Origin: Mycobacterium persicum
GTDB lineage: Bacteria > Actinomycetota > Actinomycetes > Mycobacteriales > Mycobacteriaceae
Direction of reading: 5' to 3'
DNA length: 64,000 nt
Assembly (NCBI RefSeq): GCF_002086675.1
Contig: NZ_MVIF01000003.1
Coordinates: 1-64,000 of the forward strand
In this document: positions 9,904 to 19,216 of the stretch, piece after piece
Position numbering within the stretch: position 1 is the stretch's first letter
Layout of the letters: each line of letters starts with the position of its first letter
The notes under the pieces: generated by a model
Databases searched by the model: none
What the model saw: the letters and a program-made list of their open reading frames with translations, nothing else
Told to the model about the DNA's origin: nothing
Made by a program: the position numbers and the translations under genes

Positions 9904-12192
9904 TCACCGAAGCTGGATCGTCACCTCCTTGATGGTGGCGTTGAACGGGAAGGTGCCCTCGTAGGTGTCGGCGGCCGGGGTGCCGCCGTCGAGCCCGATA
10001 TCGAGTCCTTCGTCGGCGCTGAACCCCAGTGGAACCGTCCGCTCGATGCGAGATTCAGCTGCCTGGCACCCGTTTACCAGGAGTCGCGCGACGCCGCCTT
10101 TGCCTAAACCTCCACCGTCATAGTCGAATTCGACTGCGACGGTCGAGTTTCCCGCGGGCAGGGGCGTTGCCGCGGCGATGGTCGTGTACTTGGACCCGAA
10201 ATAGTTGTAGGTGAACTTGGCCAGTCCATTCTGTACGTAGAGGGCTAGGCCGGCGAAGTAACCGCCGGCCGCCAGGACAACACCGTCGACGGTGTCGCCA
10301 CCGGGAGTGTCCAGTTCGGCGGTAATCGAGTAGGACCGGTTGAAGGCGCACCGAATGATGTCCTCAGGCATTCGGATTGATCCTTGCCCCAACGAAATCG
10401 AGGTTCGCTGGCCCAGAACGGTCGGCCGCGCACCGATCGCCCGTGCGGGGCCGCGGTCGTCGAGCGGAAAGACATGGTTTTTTTCGGCTTCAGCGTCGAA
10501 TAGTGCCTTCAACTCGGCAAGCCGATGCGGGTGCTGGGCGGACAGATCAACGGCTTGACTGTAGTCCCGCGACAGGTCGTAGAGTTCCCAGCGGTCGTCG
10601 GAGAAGGCGGGCATCGCTGAACCCGGTTGCCACTGGATCTTGCCGTGATAGGTGCAGGCCATCCAGTCGTCGTGATAGATCCCACGGATGCCCTTGATCT
10701 CGAAGTACTGGGTGCGGCGCCGGTCGGGGGCGGCCGCGTCGTCGAAGGTATAGGCCAGGCTGATGCCGTCGTAGGGCTGCTGTGGCACGCCGTTGACCGT
10801 TGTGGGCGCTGGAATTCCGGCGGCTTCCAGGATCGTCGGGGCGATGTCGATGACATGGTGGAACTGCGAGCGCAGCCCGCCGCGGTCGTTGATGCGTTGC
10901 GGCCAGGTCACAATCATCGGATTGCGGGTGCCACCGAAATGACTGGCGAACTGCTTGGTGAACTGGAACGGGGTGCACATCGCCCAGGCGAAGCCGACCG
11001 GATATTCGTTGCTGGCCTTGGGCCCGCCGAAATCGTCGATCCTCGACAGGACGATCTCGGGGTCTTCTTGGAGGCCGTTCAACGTCACCATCTCATTGAA
11101 GACACCGGTGATCCCGCCGGCGGCAGCTGCGCCGTTGTCACCGATGATGTAGACGAACATCGTGTTGTCCCAGACGCTCATGTCCTTGAGCGCGGTGACG
11201 ATCCGGCCGATCTCGTGATCGGTGTGGGCAAGGAATCCGGCGTACACCTCCATAAGCCGTGATGCGATGCGCTGCTGCTCTTCTGACATCGTGTCCCAGG
11301 CGGGTATCGATTCGTGGCGTGGAGTCAACGCGGCGTCTGCGGGGATCACGCCCAGTTCCTGCTGCCGGGAATAGATTTCCTCACGCAGCTGGTCCCAGCC
11401 CGCGGCGAATCGGCCGCGAAAAGGTTCGCTCCATTCCGGCGCCACGTGGTGCGGTGCGTGGGTGGCGCCGGGCGCCCAGTAGACGAAGAACGGTCGGTCG
11501 GGCGACATGGCCTGTTGCCGATGTACCCATTCGATCATCCGATCCGCGAGGTCGGTCGTAAGGTGGTAGTTCTCAACGTCTTCGGGACGTTCGATCGGCG
11601 TCGTGCCGTGATACAGGCCGGGATTGTATTGGTGGGCTTCGCCGCCCATGAAGCCATAGAACTCTTCGAAACCCATACCGGTTGGCCACCTGTCGAAGGG
11701 TCCGGCCGGACTTACCTCCCATACCGGGGTGTTGTGCCATTTGCCGAATGCTGCTGTGCTGTAGCCGTTTTGGCGCAGGGTCTCGGCGATGGTGGCGGCA
11801 GACTTCGGGATTATGCTGTTGTAGCCGTCGTACCCGGTGGCCCATTCGGTGATGTTGCCCGTGTTGACCGCGTGATGATTCCGGCCGGTCAACAGTGCGG
11901 CGCGAGTGGGGGAGCACAAGGCGGTCGTGTGAAACCGGTTGTACCGCAGCCCTTCCCGTGCCAGCGCGTCGCCGGTTGGCGTCGGCACCGGGCCGCCGAA
12001 GGTCGCCGTGGCGCCGAATCCGACGTCGTCGAGAAGGACGATCACCACATTCGGCGCGTTCTGTGGTGGGCGGATGGGAGTGATAGTAGGCATTGTCGAC
12101 TCGGAAACCGTTCGACCGGCCTTTCCCCCCGTCGGTGTGTCCGGCAACGGAAGCCGGGTCCGATCGACGGTGCTGGTCGGGTCGTGTGTCAC
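9904..12192 (-). CDS. Type I sulfatase (arylsulfatase, AtsA/AtsD-like)
   Basis: A 762-aa type I sulfatase that would hydrolyse sulfate esters. The formylglycine motif is C93-SPTR followed by AALLTGR. N-terminal metal ligands appear as LLDDVGFG (53-60), and GDNG, with its metal-binding Asp and Asn, occurs mid-protein. A C-terminal beta-rich domain resembles that of mycobacterial AtsA-size enzymes. Activity needs a formylglycine-generating enzyme encoded elsewhere. A GTG start at 12192 is chosen (GGAGG lies 6 nt upstream); the open frame extends 51 codons further without a site. No signal peptide is evident. The gene is convergent with ileS and interrupts the ileS-dinX adjacency of M. tuberculosis. 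Confidence 0.9.
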   Translation of the reverse strand: MTHDPTSTVDRTRLPLPDTPTGGKAGRTVSESTMPTITPIRPPQNAPNVVIVLLDDVGFGATATFGGPVPTPTGDALAREGLRYNRFHTTALCSPTRAALLTGRNHHAVNTGNITEWATGYDGYNSIIPKSAATIAETLRQNGYSTAAFGKWHNTPVWEVSPAGPFDRWPTGMGFEEFYGFMGGEAHQYNPGLYHGTTPIERPEDVENYHLTTDLADRMIEWVHRQQAMSPDRPFFVYWAPGATHAPHHVAPEWSEPFRGRFAAGWDQLREEIYSRQQELGVIPADAALTPRHESIPAWDTMSEEQQRIASRLMEVYAGFLAHTDHEIGRIVTALKDMSVWDNTMFVYIIGDNGAAAAGGITGVFNEMVTLNGLQEDPEIVLSRIDDFGGPKASNEYPVGFAWAMCTPFQFTKQFASHFGGTRNPMIVTWPQRINDRGGLRSQFHHVIDIAPTILEAAGIPAPTTVNGVPQQPYDGISLAYTFDDAAAPDRRRTQYFEIKGIRGIYHDDWMACTYHGKIQWQPGSAMPAFSDDRWELYDLSRDYSQAVDLSAQHPHRLAELKALFDAEAEKNHVFPLDDRGPARAIGARPTVLGQRTSISLGQGSIRMPEDIIRCAFNRSYSITAELDTPGGDTVDGVVLAAGGYFAGLALYVQNGLAKFTYNYFGSKYTTIAAATPLPAGNSTVAVEFDYDGGGLGKGGVARLLVNGCQAAESRIERTVPLGFSADEGLDIGLDGGTPAADTYEGTFPFNATIKEVTIQLR

Positions 12193-12283
12193 GGGTTTCC
12201 TCCACTCGGGTTGGGATTGGCCGGTGCTGTGGGTCCGGTAGCGACAAGGGCCGCCGAACGATCTCGAGCGCTTGTTACTGACG

Positions 12284-12856
12284 TCACGCCGCGGGTTTGA
12301 TCGCCCGCCAGCGTTGCCTGCGGGCGCGAACCTCAACATCGACATCGCGAAAACCCGCTGTGCGCAAGCGATCCGGCAAGGTCGTTGGCGGGATTGGGTT
12401 GCAGGTGTCGCGCAGGTGCAACAAGCTGAACGCCAGCGACGGCACGCCGTCGCTGCCGGCGAATACGCCGCCCGGGCGCAGTACCCGGAAGGCTTCAGCG
12501 AACAGCCGGTTTTGCAGGTTGACGGTCGGCACGTGGTGCAGCATGGTGAACGACACCACGGAGCTGAACTCGTCCGCGGGCAGTCTGGTGGCGGTGCCGT
12601 CGCCGATGATGATGCGTGCCCGGTCTCCGTACAGTTCCTGCAGCCGCTGCGCCAGCGGGGCGTCGATCTCGACAGCGGTCAGGTTCGGCGTCTTGTCGAC
12701 CAGGACCCGAAGAAATGCGCCGTATCCGGGTCCTATCTCGAGGGTGTTGTCGCCCAGGTCCACCTCGGCGAGCACCCATGGCAAGACCTGGCTTTCAACT
12801 TCCCTGGCCCAGCGGTCGGAGTTGCAGCACAACCGGTGAACCAGATTCATCGCCAT
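12284..12856 (-). CDS. Class I SAM-dependent methyltransferase
   Basis: About 190 aa. The SAM motif LEIGPGYGAFL is near residues 41-51, followed by an acidic VEID and SFTMLHHVP, typical of Methyltransf_11. RVLRPGGVFAGSD forms the post-motif strand. Starts at 12856 and 12850 are both ATG without a clear ribosome site; an ATG at 12913 would add 19 residues and overlap the divergent dinX start. The substrate is unknown. It sits 91 bp upstream of the sulfatase on the same strand and may be co-transcribed with it. Neither gene is found at this position in M. tuberculosis, so the two look like one accessory segment. Confidence 0.8.
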   Translation of the reverse strand: MAMNLVHRLCCNSDRWAREVESQVLPWVLAEVDLGDNTLEIGPGYGAFLRVLVDKTPNLTAVEIDAPLAQRLQELYGDRARIIIGDGTATRLPADEFSSVVSFTMLHHVPTVNLQNRLFAEAFRVLRPGGVFAGSDGVPSLAFSLLHLRDTCNPIPPTTLPDRLRTAGFRDVDVEVRARRQRWRAIKPAA

Positions 12857-12912
12857 ACCGACTGACGTTAGACGACCGACGCTACCGACGGTTCCGGCAG
12901 CCGTGAATAGCA

Positions 12913-14334
12913 TTGCCCGTTGTGGAGTCCCGTTGGGTGCTGCACCTGGACATGGACGCGTTCTTTGCCTCGGTCGAACAACTCACCCGTCCTACCCTCC
13001 GGGGCCGGCCCGTATTGGTGGGTGGCCTCGGCGGGCGCGGTGTCGTCGCCGGCGCCAGCTACGAGGCGCGGGTTTTCGGCGCCCGCTCGGCCATGCCGAT
13101 GCACCAGGCCCGCCGGCTGATCGGCGTCACGGCGGTGGTGTTGCCGCCGCGCGGTGTGGTGTACGGGGTGGCCAGCCGCCGGGTATTCGAGACCGTGCGC
13201 AACCTGGTTCCCGTCGTCGAGCAGCTGTCTTTCGACGAGGCCTTCGGGGAACCGCCCCAATTGGGCGCGGCCGCGGCCGAGGACGTCGAGACGTTCTGTG
13301 AAGTCTTGCGGCGACGGGTGCGTGAGGAGACCGGACTGGTTGCCTCGGTCGGGGCGGGCTCGGGCAAGCAGATCGCCAAGATCGCTTCCGGTCTGGCCAA
13401 GCCCGACGGCATTCGAGTGGTCCGCCGGGAGGAAGAACAGCGGCTGCTCCATGGCTTGCCGGTGCGGCGGTTGTGGGGAATCGGCCCGGTTGCCGAGGAG
13501 AAGCTGCATCGACTCGGCATCGAGACCGTGGGCCAGCTGGCCGCATTGACCGACGTCGAGGTGGCCAACATCCTCGGCGCGACCGTCGGGCCCGCACTGC
13601 ACCGGCTGGCCCGCGGTATCGACGACCGGCCCGTTGCCGAGCGAGCCGAAGCCAAGCAGCTCAGCGCCGAATCCACTTTCGCCGCCGACCTGACCACCCT
13701 CGACCAGCTGCGTGAGGCTATCGACCCGATCGCCGAACACGCGTATCAACGCCTGCTGCGCGACGGCCGCGGAGCTCGCACCGTCACCGTGAAGCTGAAG
13801 AAGGCCGACATGAGCACGCTGACCCGTTCGGCGACAATGCCCTACGCGACCACCGAAGCGGGAGCGCTGATCGCGGTGGCCCGGCGGCTGCTGCTTGACC
13901 CCGTTGAGATCGGGCCGATTCGCCTTCTCGGCGTTGGTTTTTCGGGGCTCAGCGAGGTGCAGCAGGAGTCGCTGTTTCCCGACTTGGACCTGTCACCGGA
14001 TACGGCCGAGGAAGCCCAGCACGACTTCCCGACAATACGGGCCGCGCAATTCGGCGGACCGGACAGCGCCGGATGGCGCATCGGCGACGACGTAGCCCAC
14101 CCGGAACTCGGGCACGGCTGGGTGCAGGGGGCCGGCCACGGCGTGGTCACCGTCCGGTTCGAGACTCGCCGTTCAGGTCCGGGCCCGGCGCGGACCTTTC
14201 CCATCGATACCGGCGAGCTCGCCGTCGCCAACCCGGTCGACAGCCTGGACTGGCCGGACTACGTCGGCCGGCTACGGGTCGACGAGCCGACCGGCCTCTC
14301 AGCCCCAGCGGTCAACGAGCTCGGCGACCGGTAG
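12913..14334 (+). CDS. dinX: DNA polymerase IV-type Y-family polymerase (DinX/DinB1)
   Basis: A 473-aa Y-family translesion polymerase. The catalytic motif [13 protein letters not shown] is at the N terminus and LSFDEAF supplies the second acidic pair. A helix-hairpin-helix segment ([20 protein letters not shown]) lies near 190, and the little-finger domain is C-terminal. The extra C-terminal 100 or so residues match mycobacterial DinX. The first possible start is TTG 12913; GTG 12922 ([10 protein letters not shown]) is nearly equivalent and neither has a strong ribosome site. The 3' end overlaps the convergent ansA by 36 bp. Confidence 0.95.
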   Translation: MPVVESRWVLHLDMDAFFASVEQLTRPTLRGRPVLVGGLGGRGVVAGASYEARVFGARSAMPMHQARRLIGVTAVVLPPRGVVYGVASRRVFETVRNLVPVVEQLSFDEAFGEPPQLGAAAAEDVETFCEVLRRRVREETGLVASVGAGSGKQIAKIASGLAKPDGIRVVRREEEQRLLHGLPVRRLWGIGPVAEEKLHRLGIETVGQLAALTDVEVANILGATVGPALHRLARGIDDRPVAERAEAKQLSAESTFAADLTTLDQLREAIDPIAEHAYQRLLRDGRGARTVTVKLKKADMSTLTRSATMPYATTEAGALIAVARRLLLDPVEIGPIRLLGVGFSGLSEVQQESLFPDLDLSPDTAEEAQHDFPTIRAAQFGGPDSAGWRIGDDVAHPELGHGWVQGAGHGVVTVRFETRRSGPGPARTFPIDTGELAVANPVDSLDWPDYVGRLRVDEPTGLSAPAVNELGDR

Positions 14335-15237
14335 CCCGGCCGCCAGCGCGGCCATCAACAACACCCGGGCCTGCGACGGTGGCAGTCGTGGCACCATCAC
14401 CGCACCGGCGTCCACCAGGTCATGTCCGGGGCCGTAGCCGGCGCCCACCCGCGCGCCGGCAACCCGGGTCGAGACCGCGACCACCACCCCTTCGCCGCGA
14501 TGGCGGCGCACTGCGTCGATCACCGCCGACCCGGCATTTCCCGAACCCAATGCCTCCAGCACGATGGCCCGGGCGCCGGCGGCCACACACGCGTCCAACG
14601 CAACGGCATCACTTCCCGGATAGACCGCGACGATATCGACCCGCGGCGCCTCGGCGGCGCGCAGTTCACCGAGGTACGGGCGTGTTTTGGCCCGGATGAT
14701 CGTCACCGTTTCGGTGACGGTTCCGAGCAGTTCGCCGGCGAACCCGCTCAGGTCGTCGGCGGCCACCTTGCGCAGGCCCAGCGGTTGCAGCACCCGGCCC
14801 GCGAAACACACCAGCACGCCCTGGTCGCGGGCTGTCGCGTCGGCCGCCAGCGTCAGCGCGTCGCGCAGATTGACCGGACCGTCCGCGTCGGCGGCGTCGG
14901 GGCTGCGCATGGCCCCGGTGATGACCACCGGGATGTCGCCGGAGTAGGTGAGGTCCAGCCAGAGCGCGGTTTCTTCCAGGGTGTCGGTGCCGTGCGTGAT
15001 GACGACACCGGCCGCACCGCCATCAACGGCCGCTTGGACCGCGGCGCGGATGCGATCCCAATCGGCCGGCGTCAACAGCGAACTGTCGAGTGCCATCAGG
15101 TCCACGACATCGATGTCGAGGTCTGCGCCGGCGGCCGCGGTCAGTTCTGCCCCGCCGCGCGACGGACGGCGCACTCCGTCGGCGCCGGTGCTGGTGGCGA
15201 TGGTCCCTCCGGTAGTGATCACGCTGAGGCGGCTCAT
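14299..15237 (-). CDS. ansA: L-asparaginase
   Basis: A 312-aa type I/II-fold asparaginase converting asparagine to aspartate and ammonia. The first catalytic threonine is in TTGGTIAT at the N terminus, and the second lies in [19 protein letters not shown], which has the conserved T-D-T-x-E pattern. The ATG at 15237 ([11 protein letters not shown]) matches the M. tuberculosis N terminus; the open frame extends 13 codons upstream without a ribosome site. No signal peptide is present, so it is probably cytosolic. It is convergent with dinX (36-bp overlap) and divergent from lspA. Confidence 0.95.
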   Translation of the reverse strand: MSRLSVITTGGTIATSTGADGVRRPSRGGAELTAAAGADLDIDVVDLMALDSSLLTPADWDRIRAAVQAAVDGGAAGVVITHGTDTLEETALWLDLTYSGDIPVVITGAMRSPDAADADGPVNLRDALTLAADATARDQGVLVCFAGRVLQPLGLRKVAADDLSGFAGELLGTVTETVTIIRAKTRPYLGELRAAEAPRVDIVAVYPGSDAVALDACVAAGARAIVLEALGSGNAGSAVIDAVRRHRGEGVVVAVSTRVAGARVGAGYGPGHDLVDAGAVMVPRLPPSQARVLLMAALAAGLPVAELVDRWG

Positions 15238-15301
15238 GCTGAGATCATCCCGGATGCCGGGCACCGCCATCCGCATGTGGGCGCAGTCACTGGACTAGGG
15301 G

Positions 15302-15934
15302 ATGATGGTGTTCGTGCCTGACGCCGATCCGCCTACTACGGCGGGAGATACCGGGGAGCCCGAGGTTTCCGCGCAGCCGGCTCCGAGGCGGCTGCGCCTG
15401 CTGCTATCGGTCGCGGCGATCGTGCTGGCCCTGGACATCGTCACCAAGGTGCTGGCCGTCAAGCTGTTGCCTCCCGGCCAGCCGGTTTCGATTATCGGCG
15501 ACACCGTGACGTGGACGTTGGTGCGCAATTCCGGTGCCGCGTTCTCCATGGCGACCGGCTACACCTGGGTACTGACGCTGATCGCGACGGGCGTCGTCGT
15601 GGGCATCTTCTGGATGGGACGGCGGCTGGTGTCACCCTGGTGGGCGCTGGGGCTGGGAATGATTCTGGGCGGCGCGATGGGAAATCTGGTAGATCGCTTC
15701 TTCCGGGCACCCGGGCCGCTTCGGGGACATGTCGTCGACTTCTTGTCGGTCGGCTGGTGGCCGGTGTTCAATGTCGCCGACCCGTCGGTGGTCGGTGGCG
15801 CGATCCTGCTGGTGGTCCTGTCGATCCTGGGCTTCGATTTCGACTCGGTAGGCCGGCGCCGACCCGACCGTGCCACACCCAGTCGGGGCAAGGCCGACGG
15901 GGAAACCGGCCGGCGCAAGGCCGATCAGCACTGA
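15302..15934 (+). CDS. lspA: Lipoprotein signal peptidase
   Basis: A 210-aa inner-membrane aspartyl protease that removes the signal peptide from prolipoproteins. Four hydrophobic segments follow a polar N-terminal tail of about 30 residues. The catalytic aspartates lie in GNLVDRFF and FNVADPSV, and [11 protein letters not shown] is also conserved. Starts at 15302, 15305 (ATG) and 15314 (GTG, VPDADPP) are possible; the last aligns best with the M. tuberculosis start. The C-terminal tail is basic. The stop overlaps the ATG of the next gene (TGATG), indicating translational coupling with the pseudouridine synthase. Confidence 0.96.
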   Translation: MMVFVPDADPPTTAGDTGEPEVSAQPAPRRLRLLLSVAAIVLALDIVTKVLAVKLLPPGQPVSIIGDTVTWTLVRNSGAAFSMATGYTWVLTLIATGVVVGIFWMGRRLVSPWWALGLGMILGGAMGNLVDRFFRAPGPLRGHVVDFLSVGWWPVFNVADPSVVGGAILLVVLSILGFDFDSVGRRRPDRATPSRGKADGETGRRKADQH

Positions 15935-16860
15935 TGGCGGACCGCTCGATGCCCGTCCCGGAGGGATTGGCGGGCCTGCGCGTCGATGCCGGGCTGGCCC
16001 GTCTGCTCGGACTTTCCCGCAGCGCCGTGGCGGCCATCGCCGAGGGCGGCGGCGTGCACCTGGACGGCGTACCGGCCGGCAAGTCCGACCGGCTGGCGCC
16101 GGGAGCATGGCTGCAGGTTCGGCTGCCCGAGGCGCCGTCACCGCTGGAAAACACACCCGTCGACATCGAAGGCATGACGATTCTGTATTCCGACGACGAC
16201 ATCGTCGCCGTCGACAAACCGGCGGCTGTCGCCGCACACGCATCGGTGGGCTGGACCGGTCCCACGGTGCTCGGCGGACTTGCCGCGGCGGGCTACCGCA
16301 TCACCACATCCGGTGTGCACGAGCGGCAGGGCATTGTGCATCGCCTCGACGTCGGCACCTCCGGTGTGATGGTGGTGGCGCTGTCGGAACGGGCGTACAC
16401 CGTGCTGAAGCGGGCATTCAAGCACCGCACCGTCGAGAAGCGGTATCACGCTCTGGTGCAGGGACACCCCGATCCGTCCAGCGGGACAATCGACGCGCCG
16501 ATCGGCCGCCACCCCGGCCCCGAATGGAAGTTCGCGGTCACCACGAACGGCCGCCACAGCGTGACCCACTACGACACCATCGAGGCTTTTGTCGCCGCCA
16601 GCCTGCTCGACGTCGAGCTGGAGACCGGACGCACTCACCAGATACGGGTGCATTTCGCCGCGCTGCGCCATCCGTGCTGCGGCGACCTGGTGTACGGAGC
16701 CGACCCCAAGCTGGCGAAAAGACTTGGCCTGGAACGGCAATGGCTGCACGCCCGGTCGCTGGCCTTCGCTCATCCGGCCGATGGCCGCCGGATCGAAATC
16801 GTCAGCCCCTACCCGCCGGATCTTCAGCACGCGTTGGATGTGTTACGCGCCGAGGGGTGA
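15934..16860 (+). CDS. RluA/RluD-family rRNA pseudouridine synthase (Rv1540-like)
   Basis: A 308-aa enzyme with an N-terminal S4 RNA-binding domain (about residues 10-70) and a C-terminal RluA catalytic domain. The signature HRLDVGTSG at 136-144 contains the catalytic Asp139. The [13 protein letters not shown] segment near 230 is also diagnostic. It is expected to convert uridines in 23S rRNA to pseudouridine; the exact sites are not deducible. The ATG overlaps the lspA stop. The reading frame is open far upstream inside lspA, but that is a shadow. Confidence 0.93.
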   Translation: MADRSMPVPEGLAGLRVDAGLARLLGLSRSAVAAIAEGGGVHLDGVPAGKSDRLAPGAWLQVRLPEAPSPLENTPVDIEGMTILYSDDDIVAVDKPAAVAAHASVGWTGPTVLGGLAAAGYRITTSGVHERQGIVHRLDVGTSGVMVVALSERAYTVLKRAFKHRTVEKRYHALVQGHPDPSSGTIDAPIGRHPGPEWKFAVTTNGRHSVTHYDTIEAFVAASLLDVELETGRTHQIRVHFAALRHPCCGDLVYGADPKLAKRLGLERQWLHARSLAFAHPADGRRIEIVSPYPPDLQHALDVLRAEG

Positions 16861-16943
16861 CCGCGGGCTTAGTGCGGGTGTCGATTTGATGGCGCGTCGA
16901 TCGTCATACCGGTGGCACCATCGAGTCGGAAAGGAACACCGTC

Positions 16944-17324
16944 ATGCAGTACTGCCTACTCATGCACTATCAGGAGGGCGGCGAGATCGGGCTGAGTGAG
17001 CAAGACATGGCCCCCGCGCGGGCGGCGTTCGCGAAGTATGCCGACGACCTCGACGCCGCGGGCGTGCTGATCGCAACCCAGGTGCTGCAGCCCGCCGACG
17101 CGTCCACCACCTTCACCGCGCGCAACGGTGTCCCGCAGATTCAGGACGGGCCGTTCGCCGACACCAAAGAACGGCTCGGTGGGGTGTTCGTCATCAAGGT
17201 GCCCGACCTCGATGCGGCCTTGGTGTGGGCGCGGCGATGCCCCGCAGCCGAGTGGGGATCGGTCGAAATCCGGTCTGTCGCAGTCACTTACGCTCGCGGT
17301 AAGGGCTGGTACCAGCCTGAGTGA
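16944..17324 (+). CDS. YCII-related DGPF-domain protein
   Basis: A 126-aa small alpha/beta protein of the YCII/DGPF family, with the diagnostic QDGPFADTKE at residues 67-76. Such proteins are regularly encoded beside ECF42-type sigma factors. Here the sigma gene begins 2 nt after the stop codon. The ATG at 16944 follows GGAAAGGAAC about 10 nt upstream. The biochemical role of DGPF proteins is not established; a partner or target of the sigma factor is plausible. This pair is not found at this position in M. tuberculosis. Confidence 0.87.
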   Translation: MQYCLLMHYQEGGEIGLSEQDMAPARAAFAKYADDLDAAGVLIATQVLQPADASTTFTARNGVPQIQDGPFADTKERLGGVFVIKVPDLDAALVWARRCPAAEWGSVEIRSVAVTYARGKGWYQPE

Positions 17325-17325
17325 G

Positions 17326-18543
17326 GTGCAGGCTCGGCTCACCGGGCTGGTTCGCGAGTCCTACGGCCGGTTGTTGGCGCTGCTGGCCGCGCCAACCGGC
17401 GATATCGCCGGGGCCGAGGACGCCCTGGCCGACGCCTTGGAGCGCGCGCTCATCCGATGGCCGGCCGAGGGCATACCGGCCAACCCGGACGGTTGGGTGC
17501 TCACCGTGGCCCGCAACCGGCTGCGCGACCGGTGGAAATCGCACGGTTACCGCTTGACCGGTACGCTCGACGAAACGGGTTGTGCCGCAGGCGGACCCTT
17601 CGATGACCCGGAGGCGATCCCGGATCGCCGCCTGGAGCTGATGTTGGTGTGCGCGCATCCGGCGATCGCAGCCAACTGCCGCACACCACTGATGCTGCAG
17701 ACCGTCCTCGGCATCGACGCGGCCGCAATCGCCCGGGCGTTCTCGCTTCCGGCCGCAACCATGGCGCAGCGACTGGTTCGCGCCAAGCGCCGGATTCGCG
17801 ACGCGCGCATTCCCTTCGTGGTACCGGCCCGCGCCGGCCTCGACGAGCGGCTGCCCGCGGTTCTGGAGGCGGTATACGGCGCGGTTGCCATCGACTGGCA
17901 GGTGCAACCATTCGGTGAACCGATTAACTGCCTGTCCGCCGAGGGGCTGCATCTGGCATTGCTGCTGGCCGACCTATTGCCCGACGAGCCCGAGGTGCTG
18001 GGCCTGGCCGCGCTGCTGTGCCTGTCGGAGTCGCGTCGCGCCGCGCGGCGCACGAGCCGGGGCGAATTCGTGCCGCTCGACGAACAAGACAACCGGCTGT
18101 GGGATCAGGCGATGATCGCACGCGGCGAGGCGTTGCTGCATCGAGCTCACCGCATCGGCCGTCCCGGGCGCTACCAGTACGAGGCGGCAATCCAGTCGGC
18201 TCACTGTGCCCGCGCACACGGCGGTCAGGTCGATTGGGAGTCGCTGCGCACGCTGCATCGCGCGCTGCTGCGGATCGCACCGTCGTTGGGGGCCTCGGTG
18301 GCGCTGGCGGTGGTGGACGCTGAGCTCGACGGCCCGGACGCAGGGCTCAGCGCGCTCGATGCGATTGCCGACCCGGCGGTCGAGCGGTTTCAGCCGGCCT
18401 GGGCGGCGCGCGCCCATCTGCTGGTCACAACCGGTCGTCGCGCAGCGGCGGCCACGGCCTACCGCGCGGCCATCGACCTGAGCACCGACGCCGGCGTCGT
18501 CGCATACCTGCAGCGGCGACTCGCGGCGGTGGCTCGGCGCTGA
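17326..18543 (+). CDS. ECF42-type RNA polymerase sigma factor with TPR-like C-terminal extension
   Basis: A 405-aa sigma factor. The N-terminal third holds region 2 (AEDALADALERALIRWP, then GWVLTVARNRLRDRW) and region 4 (IARAFSLPAATMAQRLVRAKRRIR). About 230 further residues form a helical, TPR-like domain (DUF6596 type) characteristic of ECF42. No anti-sigma factor is adjacent, which fits this group: the C-terminal extension is thought to control activity. The GTG start at 17326 is 2 nt after the DGPF gene, giving a coupled two-gene operon. The target promoter cannot be read with confidence. Confidence 0.9.
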   Translation: MQARLTGLVRESYGRLLALLAAPTGDIAGAEDALADALERALIRWPAEGIPANPDGWVLTVARNRLRDRWKSHGYRLTGTLDETGCAAGGPFDDPEAIPDRRLELMLVCAHPAIAANCRTPLMLQTVLGIDAAAIARAFSLPAATMAQRLVRAKRRIRDARIPFVVPARAGLDERLPAVLEAVYGAVAIDWQVQPFGEPINCLSAEGLHLALLLADLLPDEPEVLGLAALLCLSESRRAARRTSRGEFVPLDEQDNRLWDQAMIARGEALLHRAHRIGRPGRYQYEAAIQSAHCARAHGGQVDWESLRTLHRALLRIAPSLGASVALAVVDAELDGPDAGLSALDAIADPAVERFQPAWAARAHLLVTTGRRAAAATAYRAAIDLSTDAGVVAYLQRRLAAVARR

Positions 18544-18578
18544 CCTTTCATCGCTGGGTTGCCACGTTTCGGGCCGGC

Positions 18579-18989
18579 TCAGACGCTGACGGTGGTGCTG
18601 TCGCCCGTCGCGACGTCGGCGGCCAGCGGCGAGATCGTTTTCAGGATTTCGGTGATCGTCTCACCGGGGACGCCGGCCGCGGCCAACGCGTCGCCCAAAT
18701 GCCCGGCCACCAGCGTGAAGTGGTGCATGCTGATGCCACGGCCCTGATGCACCTGCTTCATCGGCGCACCGGTATAGGGCTCCGGCCCGCCCAGAGCCGC
18801 GGCAAAGAATTCCGTCTGTTTGCCCTTGAGACGGCTCATATTCGTTCCGGTGAAGAAGCCGGCGAGTTGGACGTCGGCGAGCACCCGGGCGTAGAAATCC
18901 TCGACGACGACCTCGATCGCCTGGTATCCGCCGATCTGGTCGTAGATGGTGATCGGCGCGCGTTTGCGGAAACGTGACAGTAGTCCCAT
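18579..18989 (-). CDS. glbN: Group I truncated haemoglobin N
   Basis: A 136-aa 2-on-2 globin. Key residues match the M. tuberculosis protein exactly: Tyr33 (B10), Leu54, Gln58 and proximal His81. The N-terminal pre-A segment [10 protein letters not shown], needed for fast nitric oxide dioxygenation, is present. It is predicted to turn NO and oxygen into nitrate, protecting respiration. In M. tuberculosis the lipoprotein gene lprI follows glbN; here no lprI is present and the ECF gene ends 35 bp away on the opposite strand. Confidence 0.96.
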   Translation of the reverse strand: MGLLSRFRKRAPITIYDQIGGYQAIEVVVEDFYARVLADVQLAGFFTGTNMSRLKGKQTEFFAAALGGPEPYTGAPMKQVHQGRGISMHHFTLVAGHLGDALAAAGVPGETITEILKTISPLAADVATGDSTTVSV

Positions 18990-19216
18990 CCCGTCAGGGG
19001 AACACGTCGGCGTTGCCTGGCCGTTAGGGACCGATCACGCCCGGATTATCAGCTGTAACAAGTCGATTGCTGTCGAACGCCGACGCGTCCCGCGGTTCGG
19101 CCAGGCGCCTGGCGGACTCGCATGCCGACGGGTTGGTCCCGGTCATTGACCGATGCCCTAGGTTTGCTTCATGACCAGTGCCACATCCACCACACCGCCA
19201 TCAGGAGAGACGACCG

